Source: Clostridium septicum | Lineage (GTDB): Bacteria; Bacillota; Clostridia; Clostridiales; Clostridiaceae | Direction: 5' to 3' | DNA: 64,000 bases | Assembly (NCBI RefSeq): GCF_003606265.1 | Contig: NZ_CP023671.1 | Coordinates: 1,426,001 to 1,490,000 of the forward strand | Shown here: in pieces, positions 57,593 through 64,000 of the stretch | Numbering within the stretch: position 1 is the first letter of the stretch | Layout of the letters: each line of letters opens with the position of its first letter | Notes under the pieces: model-generated | What the model was told of the DNA's origin: nothing | The model's database searches: none | The model's input: only the letters and a program-made list of their open reading frames with translations | Position numbers and translations under genes: made by a program

Positions 57593-58268
57593 CTTCGTAC
57601 ATCCCCCTCTTTTCGTCTCTTGTTATACAGCCTTTTTCTATAGCGATAACTCTCTTCTTCATGCTATCTACTATATCTTTTGCATGAGTTGCCATTAATA
57701 TAGTTGTACCAGCTCTATTTATATCATCTAACAATTCCATAATTTCTTTAGCTGTTTCTGGATCCAAATTTCCTGTTGGTTCATCACAAATAAGCACTGA
57801 TGGATTATTAACAATAGCTCTTGCTAAAGAAACTCTTTGTTGCTCTCCACCTGACAGCTCATTAGGGAACATTTTATATTTATGTGAAAGACCTACTAAT
57901 GATAACACCATTGGAACTCTTTTTCTAATTTCCTTTGGAGTAGCTTCTACAACTCTCATTGCGAAAGCAACATTTTCATATACGTTTAAAGTTGGTATAA
58001 GTCTAAAGTCTTGGAAAACCATTCCTATCTTTCTTCTATAATATGGAGTTTGTCTTCTGGTTATACTTGCAAGTTCTTTTCCTGCAACTGTTATCTCTCC
58101 CATAGTAGGATCAACTTCTTTAAGCAACATTTTTATAAATGTTGATTTACCAGCTCCTGAAGGTCCAACTAAAAAAACAAATTCTCCAGTTCCTATATTT
58201 ATATTTACATCCGATAATGCCTTAACATTATTATCATATAGCTTTGACACATTTTTAAATTCTATCAT
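57582..58268 (-). CDS. ftsE: FtsE, ATPase of the FtsEX complex
   Basis: A 228-residue ABC ATPase. It has Walker A (VGPSGAGKSTFIK), a Q-loop (MVFQDFRLIPTLNVYENVAFA), signature (LSGGEQQRVSLARAI), Walker B (LICDEPTGNLDP) and an H-loop (LMATHAKDIV). The ATG at 58268 has AGAGGTG 6 bases before it. The open frame runs 23 codons further upstream, but that part is not FtsE-like. Confidence 0.96.
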   Translation of the reverse strand: MIEFKNVSKLYDNNVKALSDVNINIGTGEFVFLVGPSGAGKSTFIKMLLKEVDPTMGEITVAGKELASITRRQTPYYRRKIGMVFQDFRLIPTLNVYENVAFAMRVVEATPKEIRKRVPMVLSLVGLSHKYKMFPNELSGGEQQRVSLARAIVNNPSVLICDEPTGNLDPETAKEIMELLDDINRAGTTILMATHAKDIVDSMKKRVIAIEKGCITRDEKRGMYEDEN

Positions 58269-58422
58269 ACTAACACCTCTCATCAGCGCATTTTTTCTTT
58301 TTTTGTAAAAACCTATAGAGTTATTATAGCATAACAATTATGTATAAAAAATGTTTTTTGTTGTTTTATGTTACTTATATCGCTATTTTACTACATTTCT
58401 TACCAAATTTCTTAAGAAAAAT

Positions 58423-59259
58423 TTAATAATCTGCGAATCCTTTACCTAAAGCCTCTGTTGATTCGTTTACTGTTACAAAAGCTTCTGGGTTATTTTCTTT
58501 TATAAATTTTTTTAGTGTTATGAATTGCTTTGTTGTTAATACTGTATAGATAATAGTTGTATCAACTTTAGTATACCCACCTTTTCCTGTTAAAATAGTG
58601 CAGCCTCTATCAATTTCATTTGTTATAAAATCAACTACTAATTTTTCTTTACGAGTTACTACAAAAACTTGCTTAACAGGATTAAATCCATCTATAAATT
58701 TATCTACTAAGTTTCCTATTAATATTGCACTTAATAATCCAAATAAACCTTTTTCAATGCCAAATACATATATAGCTAAAAGTGTTACTGTACAATCTGA
58801 TAAAAGCAACCCTTGTCCTATAGGCACTCCTAAATACTTATTTATTATTTTGGCAATAATGCTTGTTCCACCTGTTGATGCCCCTTGATGAAATACTATG
58901 GCAGTTCCCATAGCTATACACGCTGATCCAAATATACTTGATAAAATCAAATTATCAGTTATAGCTACTGGATGTAAAAATCTTTCAGCTAACCACATAA
59001 ATACTGATAACATAACAGTTGCATATATACTTTTTGTACCAAATGATCTGTCTATTAAAAAGAAAGCCATTGCAAATAATATAATATTAAATATAAATGT
59101 TAATATACTAGGCTCAATTTTTATAATAAAATTTAAAGCTAATGCTAACCCTGAAATTCCTCCTGCTGCAACTCCATTAGGAAAGAAGAAATACTCTAAG
59201 CTAAATGCTACTATTCCTACTCCTAAAGTTGATAATAAATATTCCTTTACTTTTTCCAT
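58423..59259 (-). CDS. YitT-family membrane protein (copy 1)
   Basis: A 278-residue protein with about five helices (DUF161/YitT) and a C-terminal DUF2179 domain (about 200-275, RGCTILTGKGGYTKVDTTIIY). EYFFFPNGVAAGGISGLALAL and FHQGASTGGTSIIAKIINKYLG are family landmarks. Function is unknown, and a transporter is often suggested. It lies 30 bp downstream of a paralogue, so the pair forms a tandem duplication. Confidence 0.88.
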   Translation of the reverse strand: MEKVKEYLLSTLGVGIVAFSLEYFFFPNGVAAGGISGLALALNFIIKIEPSILTFIFNIILFAMAFFLIDRSFGTKSIYATVMLSVFMWLAERFLHPVAITDNLILSSIFGSACIAMGTAIVFHQGASTGGTSIIAKIINKYLGVPIGQGLLLSDCTVTLLAIYVFGIEKGLFGLLSAILIGNLVDKFIDGFNPVKQVFVVTRKEKLVVDFITNEIDRGCTILTGKGGYTKVDTTIIYTVLTTKQFITLKKFIKENNPEAFVTVNESTEALGKGFADY

Positions 59260-59289
59260 TTAATTGCCCCCCTTTTTATCTTAATATTT

Positions 59290-60132
59290 CTATATTTCTT
59301 TAAATCCTTCTCCCATTACTTCATGAACTTCTCCTACACTAATAAAAGCTTTTTTATCTACCTCTGTTATATACTGTTTTAGTTTTATAAACTCTTTTCT
59401 TTCTAAAACTGCATAAAGAACCTCAGTATCCTTACCAGTAAATCCACCTACACCTTTAAGAAAAGTACATCCTCTTTCAAGTTCTTCCATAATAAACCTA
59501 CTTATTTTTTGATTTTCTGTACTTATAATTGTCACTTCTTTACATAGGTGGAATCCTGCTATTACATTATCTATAGCAATTCCATTAATAATTACTGCAA
59601 GCAATGCATATAACCCTATATTAATACCAAATGTTATTGCTCCTAATGAAGTAACTATAAAATCTACTATAAGTAATGATTTGCCTATATCGATATGAAA
59701 AAACTTATTTAGTATTTTAGCAATAGTATCTGTTCCTCCTGTTCCTGAATCCATATGAAAAACTAATGACATACCTAAAGCAGTTATAATAGTTCCAAAA
59801 ATAGTGGCTATTATTAAGTCATTAGTAATTGCTTGTGGATTTAAAAATGTTTCTATAAATGACATAATAATAGACAAGCTTAAACTTGCATATATAGTTT
59901 TAACTCCAAAATTTCTTCCTAAAAACATAAACCCTACTGCATATAATATTAAATCCATTATTAATACTAATGGTCCTGTAGATATAAAGGGAATATAATG
60001 ATTAATAACAATAGCTAAACCTGTTAATCCACCTGCGGCTATTTTATTTGGTATAAAAAAGTACTCTAAAGCAACAGCTACTAATAATACTCCCAATGTA
60101 ATTATTGAGAATTCTTTTAACTTCATTTTCAT
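59290..60132 (-). CDS. YitT-family membrane protein (copy 2)
   Basis: A 280-residue paralogue of the next gene, with the same landmarks (EYFFIPNKIAAGGLTGLAIV, FHMDSGTGGTDTIAKILNKFF, RGCTFLKGVGGFTGKDTEVLY). The two differ throughout, so the duplication is old. A GGAGGG site precedes the start. A terminator of the upstream transketolase genes lies just ahead. Confidence 0.88.
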   Translation of the reverse strand: MKMKLKEFSIITLGVLLVAVALEYFFIPNKIAAGGLTGLAIVINHYIPFISTGPLVLIMDLILYAVGFMFLGRNFGVKTIYASLSLSIIMSFIETFLNPQAITNDLIIATIFGTIITALGMSLVFHMDSGTGGTDTIAKILNKFFHIDIGKSLLIVDFIVTSLGAITFGINIGLYALLAVIINGIAIDNVIAGFHLCKEVTIISTENQKISRFIMEELERGCTFLKGVGGFTGKDTEVLYAVLERKEFIKLKQYITEVDKKAFISVGEVHEVMGEGFKEI

Positions 60133-60280
60133 AGAAATCCCTCCATTTTATAATTTAAAGGAAGTTTTTGTTTTATCTTCCCTCATATAGTTGCTTTTTA
60201 TCCAACTATTTTTCAGAATATATTTAATAATGTTAATAATACCATAAAATACCTATAGTATTCTATTACTAAATAAATAT

Positions 60281-60306
60281 TAAAGCCGCAGCTTTTATAC
60301 TGCGGC
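60281..60306 (-). terminator. Transketolase operon terminator
   Basis: GCCGCAG pairs with CTGCGGC across an 8-nt loop, followed by TTTAATATTTA on the minus strand. It is the most GC-rich hairpin in the region. Confidence 0.8.
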
Positions 60307-60355
60307 CATGATGGTAAATATAGCTATTTTAAATATTATTAATTTTCATTAATAA

Positions 60356-61309
60356 TTAATTATAACAATTTTTTATTTTTACTGCTTTTTTTACTTTATC
60401 AACTATATTAGTAGTAGTTAAACCATAAGCTTTTAGTAATTCATCTGGTTTACCACTTTCTCCAAATACATCTTTAACCCCTATTCTAAATACTGAAACT
60501 GGACATTCTTCTGATATTGCTTCTAAAACTGCTGAACCTAGCCCTGCAACTATGTTATGCTCCTCTACTGTAACTATTGCTCCAGTTTCTTTTGCTGCAT
60601 TTATTAAAATTTCTTTATCTATAGGTTTTAAAGTATGAATATTAATTACTCTAGCATTTATATTTTCTTTCAAAAGCTCTTCTTTTGCTTCTAATGCCAA
60701 ATCCACCATTATTCCTGTTGCAACTATAGTTACATCATTACCATCTGATAATCTTACACCTTTTCCTATTTTAAATTCATATGTTTCCGGATTATTTATA
60801 ACATTAACTGGAGCTCTTCCTAATCTTACATAGCAAGGTCCATTATATTCAGCTATAGCTTTAATTGCTGCCTCTGTTTCTACAGCATCTGCTGGACATA
60901 TTACTGTCATATTAGGAATACTTCTCATTATAGCTAAATCTTCTATGGCTTGATGAGATGCTCCATCTTCTCCCACTGTTAACCCTGCATGTGTAGCACA
61001 AATTTTAACATTTAATTTTGGATAGCAAATAGAGTTTCTTATTTGCTCAAAAGCTCTTCCTGATGCAAACATTGCAAAAGTACTTACAAATGGTATTTTT
61101 CCACAAGTTGAAAGACCTGCAGCAACTCCCATCATATTAGCCTCAGCAATTCCCATATTAAAAAATCTTTCAGGACAAGTAGCCTTAAAATCTGCAGTCT
61201 TTGTAGATTTTGAAAGATCTGCATCTAAAACTACTACATTTTTGTTAGTATTAGCTAATTTAGCTAAAGCCTTTCCATAAGCTTCTCTTGTTGCAATCTT
61301 TTTACTCAT
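60356..61309 (-). CDS. Transketolase, C-terminal subunit
   Basis: A 317-residue half-transketolase with the pyrimidine-binding and C-terminal domains. It begins ATREAYGKALAKLANTNKNV and has FFNMGIAEANMMGVAAGLS (the cofactor Glu), ATHAGLTVGEDGASHQAIED and TVEEHNIVAGLGSAVLEAI. It pairs with the upstream half to exchange two-carbon units in the pentose-phosphate pathway. Split transketolase is normal in clostridia and not a frameshift. The reading frames overlap by one base (TAATG). Confidence 0.94.
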   Translation of the reverse strand: MSKKIATREAYGKALAKLANTNKNVVVLDADLSKSTKTADFKATCPERFFNMGIAEANMMGVAAGLSTCGKIPFVSTFAMFASGRAFEQIRNSICYPKLNVKICATHAGLTVGEDGASHQAIEDLAIMRSIPNMTVICPADAVETEAAIKAIAEYNGPCYVRLGRAPVNVINNPETYEFKIGKGVRLSDGNDVTIVATGIMVDLALEAKEELLKENINARVINIHTLKPIDKEILINAAKETGAIVTVEEHNIVAGLGSAVLEAISEECPVSVFRIGVKDVFGESGKPDELLKAYGLTTTNIVDKVKKAVKIKNCYN

Positions 61310-62133
61310 TATCTAACACCTCCGATTTCTGCTAATGCCTGATTACATTGTTCCTTGTTTGGAGTTGTTCCATGCCATGATGCTTCATTTTCCATAAATG
61401 AAACGCCTTTGCCTTTAATTGTTTTACAAATTACTGCTGTTGGCATTTCCTTGCACTGCTTTGCACTTTCTATAGCTTTTAATATTTCTTCCATACTATG
61501 TCCATCAATTACAATAGTATTCCAACCAAATGCCTCAAATTTTTTATCTATTGGAGATGGATTCATAACTTCTTCAACATTTCCATCAATCTGTAACCCA
61601 TTAAAATCTATAAATGCAGTTAAATTATCTAATTTATAATGAGCTGCTGCCATAGAAGCCTCCCAAACTTGCCCTTCTTCTAATTCCCCATCGCCTAAAA
61701 GAGTATATACTCTATATGATTTATTATCAATTTTACCAGCCAAAGCCATACCTATTGCTGCTGATATACCTTGACCTAATGACCCAGTGGACATATCTAC
61801 TCCTGGTAAACATTTCATACTTGGATGCCCTTGAAGCCTTGATCCAAATTTTCTCAATGTCTTAAGCTCTTCTACTTCAAAATAACCCCTTCTTGCTAAA
61901 GCGCTATATAAAACTGGTGCCGCATGTCCTTTTGATAATACAAATCTATCTCTATTTTCATCATTCGGATTCTTTGCGTCTATGTTCATTTCCCCAAAAA
62001 ACAATGCTGTTACTATATCTGCAGATGATAATGATCCACCTGGATGACCTGAGCATGACTCTGTTAACATTGTTACTATATCTCCACGTATTAATTGAGC
62101 TATTGACTTCAATTCTGAAATATTATTTTTCAT
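61309..62133 (-). CDS. Transketolase, N-terminal subunit
   Basis: A 274-residue half-transketolase with the diphosphate-binding domain. It has SCSGHPGGSLSSADIVTALF, DRFVLSKGHAAPVLYSAL and the thiamine-diphosphate motif LLGDGELEEGQVWEASMAA through AFIDFNGLQIDG. It has a GGAGG site and heads the two-gene operon. Confidence 0.94.
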   Translation of the reverse strand: MKNNISELKSIAQLIRGDIVTMLTESCSGHPGGSLSSADIVTALFFGEMNIDAKNPNDENRDRFVLSKGHAAPVLYSALARRGYFEVEELKTLRKFGSRLQGHPSMKCLPGVDMSTGSLGQGISAAIGMALAGKIDNKSYRVYTLLGDGELEEGQVWEASMAAAHYKLDNLTAFIDFNGLQIDGNVEEVMNPSPIDKKFEAFGWNTIVIDGHSMEEILKAIESAKQCKEMPTAVICKTIKGKGVSFMENEASWHGTTPNKEQCNQALAEIGGVR

Positions 62134-62580
62134 ATTTATCCTCCTGAGATATTTATCATATTTATTTAAGTATATATTGTCCTCTTTTTTATAAAATTAT
62201 TTTATCATAGGTTTTTTATTTTGTATATACTATTTAATATGTCTTATATCACTTATTTAAATATAGTATACTCTTTTTTTGTTTATTGAGAACATTTTTT
62301 AACTAAAAAAATATTTTAATTTAATATAGTGTATATTATTAAGTTCTGCTTATATAAAATTCATTGTAAAATTCTATTTAATATTGTATTAAAATAATAT
62401 TTTCTCCACACACGAAACTACAAAAATATATAGATAACTAATATAATTGTAAATAAACCTAAATACTACAAATAATCAATACACTTTATTTAATTAATTT
62501 TTAATATCTAATAAATATCAAAAATAAAAGAGACTTTATTTTTAAAAGTCTCTTTTTTACATATAAATATTCTTTTTTAT
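62134..62580. other. Gap upstream of transketolase
   Basis: A 447-bp AT-rich gap with the mazF-like terminator at its right end (62526-62556) and the transketolase promoter somewhere at its left. An imperfect palindrome spans about 62231-62272. I see no gene in it. Confidence 0.4.
62526..62556 (-). terminator. Terminator of the toxin-antitoxin operon
   Basis: AAAAGAGACTTT pairs with AAAGTCTCTTTT over a 7-nt loop, 25 bp past the toxin stop codon. Confidence 0.8.
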
Positions 62581-62934
62581 CTATGTCAGACTTAAACTAA
62601 TAAGTAATGATTTGTTTACTTTCTTCATATCTACATCAGTCATATGACCTATTTTTTCTTTAAGTCTTCTTTTATCTAAAGTTCTAATTTGTTCTAAAAG
62701 AACAACGGAATCCCTGTTTAATCCATACTCTTCTGATGAAATCTCAACATGTGTTGGTAATTTAGCCTTATTAATCTGTGAAGTTATAGCTGCTACTATA
62801 ACTGTAGGACTATATTTATTACCAATATCATTTTGAACTATTATAACCGGCCTGATTCCCCCTTGTTCTGAACCAATAACTGGACTTAAATCCGCATAAA
62901 AAATATCCCCTCTTTTTACTACCATAGTCGTCAT
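62581..62934 (-). CDS. ndoA: MazF/NdoA-type endoribonuclease toxin
   Basis: A 117-residue PemK/MazF-fold RNase that cuts mRNA at short sequence motifs (U^ACAU in Bacillus and several clostridial homologues). It closely follows B. subtilis Ndo[60 protein letters not shown] and [17 protein letters not shown]. The catalytic Arg (RGD, GIRP) and Thr (AITSQ) are kept. It lies 9 bp downstream of the antitoxin gene, the usual order. Starting at the first or the fourth codon is uncertain. Confidence 0.93.
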   Translation of the reverse strand: MTTMVVKRGDIFYADLSPVIGSEQGGIRPVIIVQNDIGNKYSPTVIVAAITSQINKAKLPTHVEISSEEYGLNRDSVVLLEQIRTLDKRRLKEKIGHMTDVDMKKVNKSLLISLSLT

Positions 62935-62943
62935 TAGAAAATA

Positions 62944-63186
62944 TCACACTCCACAAAGCCACTTCTCGTACTCATTAATATTTGCAATTTCGCACTCGAA
63001 AGGAAGTTGTGAAAGCTCTAAATTAATCTGGGCCATTTCTTCATAGCCATTTTTCATTAATTGTAGAAATTCCACTTCATATTGTTTTTTATTATATTCT
63101 ATTACTCTTGATCTAATATATTTCCTATTTTTTTTAGTTTTTCTAATATTTTTTATAAAATTTAGACTTTTAACATTTTTTGACAT
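62944..63186 (-). CDS. NdoAI/MazE-like antitoxin with an atypical N-terminus
   Basis: An 80-residue protein. Its C-terminal half, LMKNGYEEMAQINLELSQLP followed by FECEIANINEYEKWL, follows the toxin-binding tail of NdoAI (LMRRGYMEMAKINLNIS pattern). The N-terminal half (KSLNFIKNIRKTKKNRKYIR and onward) is very basic. It does not show the usual ribbon-helix-helix start with a LP-containing beta strand, so DNA binding and autoregulation may differ. The antitoxin call rests on the C-terminus and on its place before ndoA. Confidence 0.75.
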   Translation of the reverse strand: MSKNVKSLNFIKNIRKTKKNRKYIRSRVIEYNKKQYEVEFLQLMKNGYEEMAQINLELSQLPFECEIANINEYEKWLCGV

Positions 63187-63516
63187 AATCCGCCTCCAGG
63201 TAGTAAAAATCTATGTATAAATAAATTATATTACAAATTATGTCATAATGTCAAAATATATATTTTCCTATTTTTACAAATATATACTAAACTCTATATT
63301 TTCTTATCTTTTTAAATAACAAACCCTTTAAAAATTGTTATTTTTTTATAGTAACCTATGTACTTAAACGTATAGTAACTTTCTTAAAATAGTGCTAATT
63401 ACTCTTAACTTTCGAAGTTGGCTTTAAATTAATTTTATCTTTTTTAAATTTACTCGCATAACTTGTCTTAGGTTTATCTTTTTCTAACAAAATATTATAA
63501 ATTCAAAATTTCCAAG
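63187..63516. other. Gap upstream of the antitoxin gene
   Basis: This 330-bp gap should hold the toxin-antitoxin promoter. In many Firmicutes alr lies here, but none is present. On the minus strand a short frame (about 63406-63500) reads LLEKDKPKTSYASKFKKDKI, then NLKPTSKVKSN and a stop. It has no ATG and may be a lost tail of the lipoprotein gene or chance. Confidence 0.4.
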
Positions 63517-64000
63517 CTATAAAACAGATCCATCAATCTCTTTTAATTTTTTAAAGTCTCTATAAATTATTCTAACTCTATCTTTTCCATCTTTATCGTA
63601 AATTACAGCACCAAGTGGAATTCTCTCATTTTTATCTATATATATTCTAATTTTGTTCAAATGATCGTTTTCAAAAAATAACTCTGATGTAAAAGTAATA
63701 TATTGAGTTTCTCCCCACTCTTCTTGTCCTTCTTCAATACTTCCCTCTTCTATAGGAAAAGATAATAGATTACTCATTAGAGCAATGGTATGAAGTTTAT
63801 CCATATCTTCTTCCATTGTATATTCTTTATTTGCTATATTATCTTTTATTGTAATACTTCCATCTCTATATATTTTTACTCTATCTTGACCAAAATCTAT
63901 TCTTGATCCTTTATCTTTACTATAATACAATATAGTATCTTCTGATTCTTCACCTCGAGTATTTTTAACTGTATATTCTACATTTACAGAATAATACGGA
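63517..64000 (-). CDS. YdcC/LolA-like lipoprotein, C-terminal part (cut by window edge)
   Basis: The gene runs off the right edge. The visible 161 codons are open to position 64000 and include VNVEYTVKNTRG, DFGQDRVKIYRDGSITIKDN, a central helix MDKLHTIALMSNLLSF and the end DRVRIIYRDFKKLKEID. The anti-parallel strand pattern and the place upstream of ndoAI-ndoA match B. subtilis ydcC, a LolA-like sporulation lipoprotein. A TTG inside the frame at 63930 is not its start. The identification is mainly from synteny. Confidence 0.6.
   Translation of the reverse strand, partial: PYYSVNVEYTVKNTRGEESEDTILYYSKDKGSRIDFGQDRVKIYRDGSITIKDNIANKEYTMEEDMDKLHTIALMSNLLSFPIEEGSIEEGQEEWGETQYITFTSELFFENDHLNKIRIYIDKNERIPLGAVIYDKDGKDRVRIIYRDFKKLKEIDGSVL

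Noticed and set aside
58423..60132. Tandem YitT genes as a recent duplication
   Set aside because: The copies are strongly diverged, and multiple YitT paralogues are common in clostridia.
60356..62133. Transketolase in two pieces as a frameshift
   Set aside because: Both halves have proper starts and domain ends. A split two-subunit transketolase with a TAATG overlap is usual in clostridia.
1..64000. CRISPR arrays, tRNA and rRNA genes, known riboswitches
   Set aside because: I looked for regularly spaced repeats, cloverleaf-like stretches and conserved riboswitch cores and saw none. The only short direct repeats are the pairs described above.

Overview
The window is AT-rich, low-GC Firmicute chromosome. 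Gene content and order point to a Clostridium sensu stricto species: clostridial glycolysis and division clusters, split transketolase, DUF1540 and YitT proteins, AGGAGG-type ribosome sites and many U-tract terminators. I do not claim a species. Nearly everything is on the minus strand. Only an insertion-sequence transposase, a VanZ-like gene and a broken RNase HI N-terminus are on the plus strand.

Layout, in coordinate order. 1-7.2 kb is a cell-surface region. It holds a DltA-like adenylation enzyme next to an OmpR-type two-component system. Beside them is a decayed operon for surface acylation (SGNH hydrolase, DUF4358-like lipoprotein, MBOAT acyltransferase, DHHW protein) in which every gene is broken. 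7.5-12.2 kb is one very large, LPNTG-anchored, lactocepin/C5a-peptidase-like subtilase. 12.6-14.2 kb is an intact IS1182-family element flanked by identical 43-bp copies of a terminator hairpin. 14.4-24.4 kb is core: a 23S rRNA uracil methyltransferase, a DUF1540 protein, pyk, pfkA, dnaE, whiA.

24.5-32.3 kb is an accessory block between whiA and rapZ-yvcK, which are neighbours in many Firmicutes. It holds a MacAB-like exporter with a four-helix membrane protein, an AgrC/AgrA-like LytTR two-component system, a VanZ-like protein and a lipoprotein. A promoter with two 21-bp-spaced direct repeats, the spacing LytTR regulators use, lies in front of the exporter operon. 32.6-46.1 kb is core again: yvcK, rapZ, hisC, murB, uvrC, an RfbC-like epimerase, a PBP/SEDS/FHA wall-synthesis cluster and uvrA.

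46.3-51.9 kb is a second accessory block, splitting uvrA from uvrB. It carries a small membrane protein, a CitA/CitB-type two-component system, a D-lactate dehydrogenase with an AEC permease, and a 251-residue protein that I read as a degenerate FtsZ/tubulin-fold protein without the GTP-binding motif. 52-58.3 kb is uvrB, a MinJ-like PDZ protein, a CtpB-like S41 protease and ftsX-ftsE. 58.4-64 kb holds two YitT paralogues, split transketolase, a MazF/NdoA toxin with an atypical antitoxin, and the end of a YdcC/LolA-like lipoprotein cut by the window edge.

The observations I rate highest are the LytTR promoter, the FtsZ-like pseudo-GTPase, the terminator-flanked IS, the step-by-step decay of the MBOAT operon, and a 26-bp motif found twice in front of the adenylation gene and once 15 kb away downstream of pyk.
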